A stretch of DNA of 64,000 nt from Paenibacillus sp. SYP-B4298 (lineage in GTDB: Bacteria; Bacillota; Bacilli; Paenibacillales; Paenibacillaceae), in NCBI RefSeq assembly GCF_027627475.1, contig NZ_CP115484.1, positions 2,030,001 to 2,094,000 of the forward strand, read 5' to 3'. The stretch's first letter is position 1. The number at the start of each line of letters is the position of its first letter. A model generated the notes under the pieces. It was given only the letters and a program-made list of their open reading frames with translations, made no database searches and was not told the DNA's origin. Position numbers and translations under genes: made by a program. This document shows positions 36,516 through 45,398 of the stretch, piece after piece.

Positions 36516-36808
36516 TGCACACACTAGAGTCCCGCAACATCCGTAGAGCAAGCAGGAATCTGACGATGGATGTCGAAGACATAAGGCTAGCTATTTGGTT
36601 AAGGTAGGATCAAGCGGCACAGTCAGGTACGCTGCTGGCGGGAGAAGAGCCAGCTTCCTTATCCGAGCAGGCTACAGGCTGTCCCAATTGTTCGCTCCTC
36701 GTTGCTGCTGACTGACAGCCGAAGGACTAACGGCTGGCGGAACGGGAGCTAGAGTAAGGGGATATGCCTTGCATCATTTGAACTTATAACAGCTATGGGG
36801 GTTGCACA
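36516..36808. other. Intergenic leader before the two-component genes
   Basis: No ORF is supported here. One long-range inverted pair is seen (GGCTGTC at about 36673 and GACAGCC at about 36715). No promoter hexamers with proper spacing were found. GGGGG lies 6 bases ahead of the response-regulator ATG. Confidence 0.4.
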
Positions 36809-37177
36809 ATGTCTAAGAAGCTGCTGCTGGCAGAAGATGAGCCGGTACTGCGTATGCTTGTGGTCGATACGTTAGAGGATGAGGGATATGCGATTGATGA
36901 GGCTTGCGACGGCGACGAAGCCTATCACTATATTACGAACGGTCATTATGATCTGGTGATCCTCGACTATATGATGCCCAAGATGACTGGAATTGAGGTT
37001 ATTGAGAAAGTAAGGAAGCTGCCTGCCAGCGAACAGGTGAAAATACTGATGCTGTCCGCCAAAAGCCAACAAGCCGAGCAGGACAAGGTAATGGCTGCGG
37101 GTGCAGATGGCTTTATGTCCAAGCCATTTAGTCCGCTAGAGCTGGTCGACAAGGTGGAGGAGATGCTGCGTGACTAG
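36809..37177 (+). CDS. Single-domain response regulator (CheY-like)
   Basis: 122-residue receiver domain without an output domain. The acidic pocket is AEDE (Asp10, Glu11), the phosphoacceptor is Asp53 (VILDYMMPKM), the switch Ser83 (MLSAKS) and Lys105 (MSKPFSP) are in place. It overlaps the histidine kinase gene by 8 bases, so it is the likely phospho-target or phospho-sink of that kinase. Output would have to be through protein contact. Confidence 0.92.
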   Translation: MSKKLLLAEDEPVLRMLVVDTLEDEGYAIDEACDGDEAYHYITNGHYDLVILDYMMPKMTGIEVIEKVRKLPASEQVKILMLSAKSQQAEQDKVMAAGADGFMSKPFSPLELVDKVEEMLRD

Positions 37178-40007
37178 CTGGCGGCAACTGGTTAACGGGA
37201 AGATAACTCGCCGCTTCAGCTCCAGAATGCTGCTATCCATGCTGTTCATCCTTGCGGGAGCGACCTTTGTGCTATGGAGCACGATTCATATCCTGCAGAA
37301 GTACTCCGAGGAGACGGCTGCGATCTACGCCAAGGGAGAGCTCGTGAAGGAGCTCGGTCAATACTCCAGCGAGATTGTAATGCGCTCTAGAGGTTACTTC
37401 CTCTTCCTGAATGAATATGAGTTATCGGAGCTAACCAAGCTTCAAGAGCAGTTGGAGGTTACGATCTCATCCATACAGCAGATGCAACTGAGCGACCGGG
37501 AAACGCAGATGATTCAGGACATCAGGCAATTCTTCCAGGTTCAGTTCCAAGCCTTGCTGCCAGAGGCGATTGAGCTTGCCAAGCAAGGCGATTACGAGGA
37601 GCTGCGTCGCCTTATTCCTTCGGGCGAGTCCAATCCGGTCAACCAGATGATAGCCTACGCTCAGGAGTTTGAGCATACAGTCAGTCAAGGGGCAGGGCAA
37701 GCTGGCACGAAGCTGCTGAGCGACTTAACCAAGCAAGGCGGCCTATTTATTTTATACATCCTGCTCGTGTTGCTTGTGTCGCTGCTGTCTGTCAGACGTG
37801 TCGCTGTTGATGTTGGCCGACCGCTCAGCCAACTGGCGCAACAGGTGGGGCAGTTTGGCCGGGGCGGTCGAATCGAGTTGGAGGGGCTGGACAGCCGAGA
37901 GGATGAGCTCGGTAAGTTGGCGCGCTCCTTCCAGCAAATGTTGAGCCAGATTCAATCCAAGGAAGAAGAGCTGCTTGCACAGAATGAAGAGCTTCAAGCC
38001 CAGCAGGATGAACTGCAGGCGCAGCAGGAGGAATTGCAAGAAGCCATTCAGACCCTGGAAGAAAATGAAGAGATCCTCAAAAACCGCAATCAGTTTATTC
38101 AGACCTTGGCCAACACACTGGACAAGGGTGAACTGCTGTACAGCATTATTCATAATGTGGTTCGTTACAGCAACTTCGACAAAGGGGTGCTGGTGATGCT
38201 CAGCGGTTCGCGCGATTATGCCTCAAGCGGCATATCAGCCGAATCAGCGGCTGCGTTCGTAGCCTCGCTTGATGACAGCCCTGCTGCCAGGTGCATTGAA
38301 ACGTTGGAGCCGTACCTGCTTGTGCGAGAGGCTTCAGACGGGGAGCGGGGCTATCATCCTGCGGGTATGCAATCGAGTGATCTGTTCATTCCGATTGAGA
38401 ACAGCAGACGAGAGGTGGTCGCATTGCTGGTTGTAACACGCATCGGCGGAGCCATCACAAGGCATGACGAGAATGAACTGTTGCATAGCTGCCGTCAAGT
38501 CGCGTTGGCCTTGGCCAAGCTGGAGATGTACGAGGAGACGGAGCAACAGCGACAACTGACACGAGATATGATTAATACGATTCAAGAGGGCATTCAGTTT
38601 ATTAATCTGGAAGGCGAGACGATCGAAATCAATGATAAGATGGGTGAATTTTTCGATTTCTTCCAAGCCGATGTATTTAAGCGCGGACTAACACTGCAAG
38701 TGCTTACGGAGCAACTGCAGAAGCGGGTTGTCGAACCTGCTCCGCTAGTCGCCTTTATCCAACAGGTTGTAAGTGGCGTGCAACGCGGCTCCCAGAGCAT
38801 CCAATATGAGCTGAACCATCCTCAGCCAAGACATATGCTCTTGTACTCTGAACCATTGTATCGGGATGATGAGCGATTTGGCCTGCTGCTGGTCCATCGG
38901 GACATGACACGAGAGCATGAGGTGGATCGCATGAAATCGGAGTTCGTCAGCACGGTGAGCCATGAGCTGCGCACCCCGCTCGCCAGTGTTCTCGGCTTTG
39001 CTGAGCTGCTATTGCATAGGGAACTGAAGCCCGAGCGACAGCGGAAATATATTCACACCATTCATCAGGAGGCTCGAAGGCTGACAACCTTAATCAATGA
39101 TTTCCTCGACCTGCAGCGGATGGAGTCGGGCAAGCAAAGCTATGTCACCGAGACTGTCGATATGAAGTCGCTCATTGAGGAAGCACTGGAGGCGCAGCGG
39201 GTCAACACCTCCCAGCATGAGCTCGTCGCTGAGTGGGGAGAGCTGCCTTATACCGTGGTTGGGGATCGTGACAAGCTGCGTCAGGTGCTGACCAACTTGC
39301 TGAGCAATGCGGTGAAGTATTCTCCGCAAGGAGGCGAAATCCACGTGAAGTGCAGACGGGATGGAGAGCGGCTGCTCATTAGTGTTCAAGACCAAGGGCT
39401 AGGCATTCCTAGGGAGGCTCTACCCAAGCTGTTCAATAAGTTTTACCGTGTGGATAACTCTGACCGCAGAGAGATCGGCGGCACAGGGCTGGGACTTGCG
39501 ATTGTCAAGGAGATTCTTCACCAGCATAATGGAGATATAGCGGTCGAATCCTGCCAAGGTGTGGGGAGTACGTTCACGATCGATATACCGCTGTACGAGC
39601 CATCGGTTTCTGATCTAGACCATGATGGAGTCGCTCCTCATTCGGCTCCGGTCGTCATGCTGGTAGAGAACGATCATAATCTATCCCGGATGCTTCGCGA
39701 TGAGCTGCTTGGTTCAGGCTTCAGAGTAGAGCTGTATACCGAAGGACGCAAAGCGCTGGAACGGCTGCAAGAGCAGAAGCCTGATCTGATTGTGCTCGAT
39801 CTGTTGCTGGAGGAGGGCATTGACGGGTGGGACGTGATCGAGCATATGAAGAAGTCTGCCGAGCTGACTAATACACCCATTATTATCTCCAGCGCATTCG
39901 AGGAGAAGGACAAGGCAGCTCAGTGGGGAATTCGCGACTTCCTGGTGAAGCCGTATCTGCCGGGCATCCTGTCTGCTGTTATCAAGCGGCTGCTTGAGGA
40001 AAAATAA
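37170..40007 (+). CDS. Hybrid sensor histidine kinase
   Basis: 945-residue membrane kinase. Order: TM1 (about 20-40), an extracytoplasmic four-helix-type sensor (about 41-185), TM2 (about 190-210), HAMP (about 210-262), a Gln/Glu-rich coiled coil with near-repeats of LQAQQ(D/E)ELQ (about 265-305), a GAF domain (about 315-455) and a PAS-like domain (about 465-585). HisKA follows with His598 (VSHELRTPL), then the ATPase with NLLSNAVKYSP and GGTGLGLAIVKE, and a C-terminal receiver (about 828-945; acceptor in VLDLLLEE). GTG 37170 follows GGAGGAG by 7 bases. It forms a pair with the upstream CheY-like protein; signal unknown. Confidence 0.93.
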   Translation: MTSWRQLVNGKITRRFSSRMLLSMLFILAGATFVLWSTIHILQKYSEETAAIYAKGELVKELGQYSSEIVMRSRGYFLFLNEYELSELTKLQEQLEVTISSIQQMQLSDRETQMIQDIRQFFQVQFQALLPEAIELAKQGDYEELRRLIPSGESNPVNQMIAYAQEFEHTVSQGAGQAGTKLLSDLTKQGGLFILYILLVLLVSLLSVRRVAVDVGRPLSQLAQQVGQFGRGGRIELEGLDSREDELGKLARSFQQMLSQIQSKEEELLAQNEELQAQQDELQAQQEELQEAIQTLEENEEILKNRNQFIQTLANTLDKGELLYSIIHNVVRYSNFDKGVLVMLSGSRDYASSGISAESAAAFVASLDDSPAARCIETLEPYLLVREASDGERGYHPAGMQSSDLFIPIENSRREVVALLVVTRIGGAITRHDENELLHSCRQVALALAKLEMYEETEQQRQLTRDMINTIQEGIQFINLEGETIEINDKMGEFFDFFQADVFKRGLTLQVLTEQLQKRVVEPAPLVAFIQQVVSGVQRGSQSIQYELNHPQPRHMLLYSEPLYRDDERFGLLLVHRDMTREHEVDRMKSEFVSTVSHELRTPLASVLGFAELLLHRELKPERQRKYIHTIHQEARRLTTLINDFLDLQRMESGKQSYVTETVDMKSLIEEALEAQRVNTSQHELVAEWGELPYTVVGDRDKLRQVLTNLLSNAVKYSPQGGEIHVKCRRDGERLLISVQDQGLGIPREALPKLFNKFYRVDNSDRREIGGTGLGLAIVKEILHQHNGDIAVESCQGVGSTFTIDIPLYEPSVSDLDHDGVAPHSAPVVMLVENDHNLSRMLRDELLGSGFRVELYTEGRKALERLQEQKPDLIVLDLLLEEGIDGWDVIEHMKKSAELTNTPIIISSAFEEKDKAAQWGIRDFLVKPYLPGILSAVIKRLLEEK

Positions 40008-40040
40008 GCTCACTGTGCCCGCCGTTAAGGAGAATTACCG

Positions 40041-42299
40041 ATGAAACGCTTAAAGCAGCGGCTAAGACGGCTAAGATATCCAGATTCGAAGCTGTTCATG
40101 GCCGCATTTGCAGGATTGCATACTGTGTTTATGTTGATCTGGATTGAGACCGGGCTGACGATGTTTACCGGGCTGGGACAACTGGCTGACTGGATTATCA
40201 TCATTGCCGTTGCAGCAGCAGGGAATCTGCTCGTAGGGGCGGTAATGTTCGCCGCCTGCTGTCTGCTGGTATGGCTGCCTTGGCGTGTACCTTACTATCT
40301 GCTTGGCAGCTTGGCTGCTGTACTTGCGATATTTCCCAGGCTGTTCACATTCGCCAACATGGACTGGCCGGGGGCTTTTCTACTTACAGGACTATTGGCA
40401 TTATTCGGGATGCTGGCAGGAGTTCTTCTATCCGTCCTGATCCGTCCAGTCAAGCAACTGGCTCCCCGGGTGTTAGTTGTGGCGTTCTGCGCTACAGTGC
40501 TTCTGCTGACCTCGGCGGGCTATGTCTACTATGGAGGATTGCAGATGGATCGGGCGCTTCCGGCTATGAGCCAGCAGATCGATGAAGCGGATAGCGCGGT
40601 TGCTGCGAATCATCCTGCGGACGGGTCGGTGGATTTGACAGCGCCTTATACACGGGGACCGTATGCTGTGGAAGCCTTGACTTACGGTAGCGGAACGGAC
40701 AGGCTCCGAAGCGAATATGGCAAGCAGGCCCAATGGGTCTCTCGCACCGTCGATGCTTCAGCCTTTATTAAGGATTGGAGAGCATTGCGCACCTTATACT
40801 GGGGGTTCGATGAGAGCCGTCTTCCCTTGAACGGTAGAGTGTGGATGCCAGTAGGCGACGGTCCGTTCCCGCTGGTGATGATTGTGCACGGTAATCATAA
40901 TATGGAGGATTTCTCCGATGACGGTTATGCCTACCTTGGCGAGCTGTTGGCCAGTCGCGGCTTCATCACCATATCCATCGATGAGAATTATGCCAATTAT
41001 TCGATGGTGTCCGGCATTCCCGACGATGATTATGCGCTGAGAGCATGGCTCATCATTCACCATCTGAAGCAGTTGGATGACTGGAGCAATGACTCGGAGC
41101 ATCGGCTGTTCCATCAGATTGACTGGGAGCAACTGGCACTGATTGGGCATTCGAGAGGGGGACAGGCAGCCGTGCTGGCTGCGCGCTTTGATGATTATTT
41201 CAGTCAAGCCGGGCGCACGGATGTGCTGACCGGCATTCAATATCGAATCAAGACGATTATCGCGCTTGCCCCGACAGATAAGAAGCTGGAGAATACGTAC
41301 CCTGAGCTGGAAAATGTGAATTATCTGGTCATTCAAGGGGCTTATGATTCTGATGTCAGCACGTTTGATGGGGATCGCCAATATGATCGAATCTCATTCG
41401 TCGGCAAGCCTGAGGATGATGAGTTCTATATGAAGGCCTCGCTCTATGTGGAGCAGGCTAACCACGGTCAGTTCAATACGAGCTGGGGCAAGCATGATAT
41501 TAAGCTGCCGCTCCGACTGTTAATGAATACCCAGGTTTTGCTGCCTGCTACCGAGCAGCGGTTGATTGCCAAGGCCTATATCGCGGGTTTCCTGGAAGCG
41601 ACTCTTCATGAGCAACGAGAGTATATACCGATGTTCAAGGATTGGCGAGTCATCGCAGATCAACTACCTGCCACCCAGTATCTCAGCCGTTATGACGATT
41701 CGGAGATGCTGCGGCTTGCTGATTATGAGGAAGATGATAATCGAGAGACGGCGACCATTCGCAGGGGATGGCTTCAAGCGGACGGTCTGAGCGAGTGGGA
41801 GGAAGAGGACAAGCGCAGTCGCGGTAACGGCTCACGCCAAAACCGCGCTCTAAAGCTGTCATGGGAGGAGAGGAAGGGGCGGTACACAGTAGAAATACCA
41901 AAGACGATCGCCGCTAGTCTCAGTGAACCTTCTGCCTTTGCATTCTCCTTGGCTCGCGATGCAGGCGATACAACGAATCGCTCGCCGCTCGATTTTTCGT
42001 TGCGACTGACGACGCAGGATGGCAAGGTCTATAGCAGCCCGCTAAGTGAGTTCAAGCCGGTTCAGCCGCTGTTAATCAGCAACTATCTAAATATATCATT
42101 ACTTGAGCCGTTTATCCGCAATGGCAAGCTCAGCCTATCAGCGGAAACGGTGTATCAAGATTTTTTCATCCCGCTGGCAGCCTTTCATGATGGAGGCTCT
42201 CCATGGCATGTACAGGATATTCGCAAGATCGAATTCGTATTCGATCAGACGGAATCGGGTGTGATTTGGCTGGATGACATTCGTCTCGATCTCCGATAA
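40041..42299 (+). CDS. Membrane-anchored alpha/beta hydrolase with C-terminal beta domain
   Basis: 752 residues. An N-terminal block of about five membrane segments (20-175) is followed by an external alpha/beta-hydrolase domain. The nucleophile elbow is GHSRGGQAA, the oxyanion region VMIVHGNHN (like large lipase/PHB-type hydrolases), and a candidate catalytic His is in VEQANHGQFN. A C-terminal beta-sandwich-like domain (about 595-752) ends with IWLDDIRLDL and may bind carbohydrate or lipid. AAGGAG lies just upstream, 33 bases after the kinase stop, so it may be part of the two-component operon. Specific substrate unknown. Confidence 0.78.
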   Translation: MKRLKQRLRRLRYPDSKLFMAAFAGLHTVFMLIWIETGLTMFTGLGQLADWIIIIAVAAAGNLLVGAVMFAACCLLVWLPWRVPYYLLGSLAAVLAIFPRLFTFANMDWPGAFLLTGLLALFGMLAGVLLSVLIRPVKQLAPRVLVVAFCATVLLLTSAGYVYYGGLQMDRALPAMSQQIDEADSAVAANHPADGSVDLTAPYTRGPYAVEALTYGSGTDRLRSEYGKQAQWVSRTVDASAFIKDWRALRTLYWGFDESRLPLNGRVWMPVGDGPFPLVMIVHGNHNMEDFSDDGYAYLGELLASRGFITISIDENYANYSMVSGIPDDDYALRAWLIIHHLKQLDDWSNDSEHRLFHQIDWEQLALIGHSRGGQAAVLAARFDDYFSQAGRTDVLTGIQYRIKTIIALAPTDKKLENTYPELENVNYLVIQGAYDSDVSTFDGDRQYDRISFVGKPEDDEFYMKASLYVEQANHGQFNTSWGKHDIKLPLRLLMNTQVLLPATEQRLIAKAYIAGFLEATLHEQREYIPMFKDWRVIADQLPATQYLSRYDDSEMLRLADYEEDDNRETATIRRGWLQADGLSEWEEEDKRSRGNGSRQNRALKLSWEERKGRYTVEIPKTIAASLSEPSAFAFSLARDAGDTTNRSPLDFSLRLTTQDGKVYSSPLSEFKPVQPLLISNYLNISLLEPFIRNGKLSLSAETVYQDFFIPLAAFHDGGSPWHVQDIRKIEFVFDQTESGVIWLDDIRLDLR

Positions 42300-42317
42300 T
42301 TCAAGTTTATTACCTAT

Positions 42318-42369
42318 GAACAGGACGCCTTCGACCCCATTTTCACGGTGGCTCAGAGGCGTCCTGTTC
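42318..42369. terminator. Bidirectional terminator between the hydrolase and xerS
   Basis: A perfect 13-pair stem (42318-42330 with 42357-42369) lies between two convergent genes. Confidence 0.75.
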
Positions 42370-42397
42370 TGTTCACGCTATTCGATGCAAGACGGTT

Positions 42398-43477
42398 CTA
42401 CTCCTTGAGCTTATCGATGGCTTCAGCCATTGTCTTATCGGTCAGATGAGCATAGATCATCGTCGTCTCCGGCGAGGAATGTCCAAGCTGCTCCTGCGTC
42501 TTGTAGATATCATTGCGCAGATAATAATCCGTTGCAAAAGAATGACGCAGCTTGTGCACAGATAGATAGGGCTTGCCGAACCGTTTGGCGTATTTGATCA
42601 CCATCTCCTGGATGGCTCGCTTGGTCATGCGCGTCCCCTCGTTCTTGCCGTTGGCAACGGCAAGGAACAGTGCTTTCTCCCGCCGTGCAGGGCGATATTG
42701 CGAGTCTCTAATTGCCATGTACTCTCTCAGATCGTCCATCGCCTCCTGGCGAAAATAAACCGGTGTCTTGAAGGTGTCGTCATTGGCCCCCTTGCGATAT
42801 ACGTGGAGCAGCCTCTTCTTCAGATCGATGTCATCCACATTGAGGTTTACAACCTCGGATACTCGCAGACCGGAATTCAGGATGAGGATGATGATACAGG
42901 CGTCGCGAATCTTATTTTTCTCATAGGCATAGAGCGCCTGCTTGTTGTCAGCAACATCAATCGGATATTCGGATTTCAAATAATGAATGAACTCGTAAAT
43001 TTCTTCTTCCTGCAGCAGCTTGCCTTCCAGCTTGGCGGCTGTATCCTTAGGCTTGTGGGCTCGCTTGATCGTCACCTTGGCCATCACATTGCGTTTGAGC
43101 AGCGGGTAGAATTGTTCATCCTCTGCGATCTGGCTCAAATAATGAAACAAGGAACGGAGCGAGGACAGCTTACGGGAGATGGTGACACGGTTGTTCGTCT
43201 CCGGCTTAAACGTAGATAGAAACATTTTATAATGGTCGATGCTGTCCATATGCAGTCGTTCAAGATCCTCCAGCGGCACATCCTTCATCACAGTTGCTGT
43301 AGTTAAGCCCTCCGCCATTAACCATTTGAGAAAGGTCTCATAATCCCGTACATACTCCAGCAGCGATGAGGGGGATAGGTCGGGAAGCTTATAATTAATG
43401 AATTTCTCTACATACCAGGGCATTGCTGGCACACGCTTGTCAAGTTCAATACGATCCTTGGCTTTCAATATATTCAT
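42398..43477 (-). CDS. xerS: Tyrosine recombinase XerS
   Basis: 359-residue tyrosine recombinase. The catalytic set is complete: Arg205 (NSGLRVSEV), Lys229 (VYRKGAND), His308 and Arg311 (VHKLRHSF), His333 (LGHSSPETT) and the nucleophile Tyr342 (MIYAHL). An N-terminal SAM-like core-binding domain occupies about 20-130. Length and sequence pattern fit the XerS branch, single-protein dimer-resolution recombinases first described in streptococci. GGAGGTGA lies 6 bases ahead of the ATG. Three dif-like sites lie 1.2-1.8 kb away (44659, 45204, 45275), with another recombinase gene beyond them. It is transcribed alone. Confidence 0.9.
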   Translation of the reverse strand: MNILKAKDRIELDKRVPAMPWYVEKFINYKLPDLSPSSLLEYVRDYETFLKWLMAEGLTTATVMKDVPLEDLERLHMDSIDHYKMFLSTFKPETNNRVTISRKLSSLRSLFHYLSQIAEDEQFYPLLKRNVMAKVTIKRAHKPKDTAAKLEGKLLQEEEIYEFIHYLKSEYPIDVADNKQALYAYEKNKIRDACIIILILNSGLRVSEVVNLNVDDIDLKKRLLHVYRKGANDDTFKTPVYFRQEAMDDLREYMAIRDSQYRPARREKALFLAVANGKNEGTRMTKRAIQEMVIKYAKRFGKPYLSVHKLRHSFATDYYLRNDIYKTQEQLGHSSPETTMIYAHLTDKTMAEAIDKLKE

Positions 43478-43612
43478 CGCAGCTCACCTCCATGCTTTCT
43501 ATTGTAACAAGCTCGGGCTTGCAGTGTATACCCTGACATTACCAAGGCTACTGGAGGTCATTATCTTGTATAATGAGAACGTGCATGTCAACATACATAG
43601 GAGGAGTAGTTT

Positions 43613-43717
43613 ATGGAGCGGAAAATTCCAACGAAAGAGCAGTTTTTGACGATTCTAAAACAAATTAAGCAAGAAACTCAAGGCAAGACCTCCAGCAAGG
43701 TCAAACGCCAGGCGTAA
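43613..43717 (+). CDS. Small basic protein, 34 residues
   Basis: A short gene with a textbook ribosome site (GGAGGAG, 6 bases before ATG). A -10-like TATAAT at 43569-43574 precedes it and an intrinsic terminator follows immediately. The product begins MERKIPTKEQFLTILK and ends in a lysine/arginine-rich tail (KVKRQA). It is hydrophilic, helical and without cysteines. I do not recognise a family. It is divergent from xerS and independent of it. The arrangement of promoter, ribosome site, ORF and terminator makes it believable despite its size. Confidence 0.65.
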   Translation: MERKIPTKEQFLTILKQIKQETQGKTSSKVKRQA

Positions 43718-43730
43718 TCAGAAACGTAAT

Positions 43731-43770
43731 GAAGGGAGCAGGCTTAGGCCTGCTTCAGCTTTTCTTTATT
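43731..43770 (+). terminator. Intrinsic terminator of the 34-residue gene
   Basis: GAAG..AGCAGGC pairs with GCCTGCTTC around a TTAG loop and is followed by a T-rich tail (AGCTTTTCTTTATT). Confidence 0.8.
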
Positions 43771-43948
43771 CAAAAAATTTGAAGCTCGTTGCAACCTTTT
43801 GTGGGGAGGCACCGTCTATTAAAGTAAGAGAGTACGCAGAACGCACAAACAGCCGCCTGGGAAGAGGCGACTGTTACGGATGAAAGCTTCTGCAGCACTT
43901 GTGAGATTAGGATAGCTTGGCAGGTCGTCATCATGCCAGTGATGGCGA

Positions 43949-44428
43949 CTAGCTAAGCACACGGCGTGCAGTGACATATTTATTTTTCCAGTAGCTATTG
44001 TTAATGCTATCGATGGTTACGCCTTTGCTGGAGGAAGCATGAATCATCTTGTTGTCGCCTATGTAGATGGCTACGTGGCTGATGCTCTTGCCATTCGTTT
44101 TGAAGAACATCAAGTCGCCCTGGCTTAGAGAGCTCTTGCTGACTTTGTCTCCGTAGGATGCCTGCTCAGATGAGGAGCGGGGCAGCTTAATATCGCTTTG
44201 CTTGAATACATATTGGACAAAGGAAGAGCAGTCAAAGTAACCAGTAGAGCTTGAGGCCCCGAATTTATAAGGAGTTCCCAGCAGATCCTTGCCATTAGAG
44301 ATAATGTCAGAAGCTTCTGTCGTTGCTGCGCTAGCATAGCTTGAGGTGCCAACGGTCATAGCAGAGAGTCCGATTGCAGCACATAAGCAGGTGATGATTA
44401 GCTTGCGGTACATTTTTGGTTTAAGCAT
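43949..44428 (-). CDS. Secreted NlpC/P60 cell-wall endopeptidase
   Basis: 159-residue exported peptidoglycan peptidase, mainly a signal peptide (1-35, cleavage near SYASAA) and one NlpC/P60 domain. The catalytic triad is Cys67 (YFDCSSFVQ), His118 (ISHVAIYIG) and His130 (MIHASS). Such enzymes cut gamma-D-Glu-meso-diaminopimelate bonds. It lacks LysM or SH3 wall-binding modules, so it is a minimal, freely secreted form. GGAGGG lies 12 bases before the ATG, somewhat far; the second Met at codon 6 is an alternative. Confidence 0.93.
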   Translation of the reverse strand: MLKPKMYRKLIITCLCAAIGLSAMTVGTSSYASAATTEASDIISNGKDLLGTPYKFGASSSTGYFDCSSFVQYVFKQSDIKLPRSSSEQASYGDKVSKSSLSQGDLMFFKTNGKSISHVAIYIGDNKMIHASSSKGVTIDSINNSYWKNKYVTARRVLS

Positions 44429-44658
44429 CGTTTGGATATTCCCTCCGTTTGTGTCGAATAAATTTCCTCATTTATTAATAGAGCCAAGAATAACTATAAC
44501 ACAGATTTTTTTGACAATAATTAACAATAAGAGGTCAAAGATGACTCTCCCAACCCCTTCACTCTGTTTATGAGATTATGATGAAAATTTTCTCATCTTA
44601 ATGTCGGGATGATACTTTTATCTGAAGGTACTAATAAAGAGAGTTGTGAACATCATTA

Positions 44659-44682
44659 GTTTACATAATAATAGTTATGTAG
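44659..44682 (-). other. dif-like Xer recombination site C (inverted relative to A and B)
   Basis: GTTTACATAA, 6 bases, TTATGTA: on the opposite strand it has the 11+6+11 layout of Xer sites. The 10-base arm is identical to copies A and B; the central hexamer differs. Confidence 0.5.
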
Positions 44683-44714
44683 AGTAATGACCGAAATGCT
44701 TGGAAGGAGTAGTG

Positions 44715-44960
44715 GTGGACATTATGAACAAAAAGAAAATGGCTATCACAAGGATGATTTTATCTATATTTATGATGCTAATGGCCATTCTTCAAGTGTA
44801 CTATATATACAAACCGAAGATTGGTCCCGTAGGAGAGGGTATTGATGATCGTCGAGTGATATGGTTGTTCTCTCTTGCAATGATTGCTTCTCTTAGTTTT
44901 TTAACAGAGTCTGTATATACACTCTATAGAATCAATCGAGACAAGGATGATAAAAAATAG
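44715..44960 (+). CDS. Small membrane protein, two predicted segments
   Basis: 81 residues with two hydrophobic helices (about 12-32 and 50-70) and a charged KDDKK tail. No family recognised. GTG 44715 is 5 bases after GGAG and is preferred; GTG 44712 and ATG 44724 are possible. A dif-like palindrome lies 32 bases upstream. Base composition is more AT-rich than the surrounding genes, as in the whole 44.4-47.4 kb zone. Followed by a terminator. Confidence 0.6.
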   Translation: MDIMNKKKMAITRMILSIFMMLMAILQVYYIYKPKIGPVGEGIDDRRVIWLFSLAMIASLSFLTESVYTLYRINRDKDDKK

Positions 44961-45043
44961 TGGGTATTCTGCTGGAGGGATCCTTGTTAAGTAAACCATG
45001 TTCCTTGGGCAAAAGAAAATTTGCTCACCATCACGAAAAACTG

Positions 45044-45080
45044 GCTCCCCTTACTAAAAGTAAAGGGAGCGGTTTTGTTA
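45044..45080 (+). terminator. Intrinsic terminator of the small membrane protein gene
   Basis: GCTCCCCTTACT pairs with AGTAAAGGGAGC (one mismatch), then GGTTTTGTT. Confidence 0.75.
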
Positions 45081-45199
45081 TGCAATGATGTGTAGAGCAC
45101 ATGATTATCCGTTTCGTGAGGTGAACCTATCCAGTAAACGATAGCTTCAGAAAGTGGAGATTAGAAGGATGGTATTATCCCGGGGTTGTTAAGTAATAT

Positions 45200-45227
45200 A
45201 ATTAACATAAATATAATTATGTAAACT
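45200..45227 (+). other. dif-like Xer recombination site A
   Basis: AATTAACATAA - ATATAA - TTATGTAAACT. The right 11-base arm equals, from memory, the XerD-side arm of the Bacillus subtilis dif site, and the left arm ends in CATAA like E. coli dif. The site is a near-palindrome with a 6-base centre. Confidence 0.6.
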
Positions 45228-45270
45228 ATATAATTGAAATTCAAAAAGATCGAAGCGCTCAGTTGTATTT

Positions 45271-45298
45271 AATAAACATAAATATAATTATGTAAACC
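45271..45298 (+). other. dif-like Xer recombination site B
   Basis: An exact repeat of 23 bases of site A, 71 bases downstream and in the same orientation. The right arm is TTATGTAAACC. The flanks differ from those of site A. Confidence 0.6.
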
Positions 45299-45398
45299 TA
45301 ATTCCGAGATAAATGAAGTACTACACTCGAAAGAACGGCCTCGAAGTAAAATCAGAAGAGTTCGCATATGAGCGGCATCGCTTATCCATCTCGCACAG

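Larger units (their letters stand above)
44961..45398. other. AT-rich intergenic region with terminator and two dif-like sites
   Basis: 438 bases without a supported gene. It contains a terminator hairpin at 45044-45071 and an exact 23-base repeat (45204-45226 and 45275-45297) annotated separately. The rest has no recognisable signal. Confidence 0.6.

Noticed and set aside
45204-45297. Calling the dif-like pair the definitive chromosomal dif.
   Set aside because: Position relative to the terminus is unknown and there are two copies plus an inverted one, so it is reported as dif-like only.
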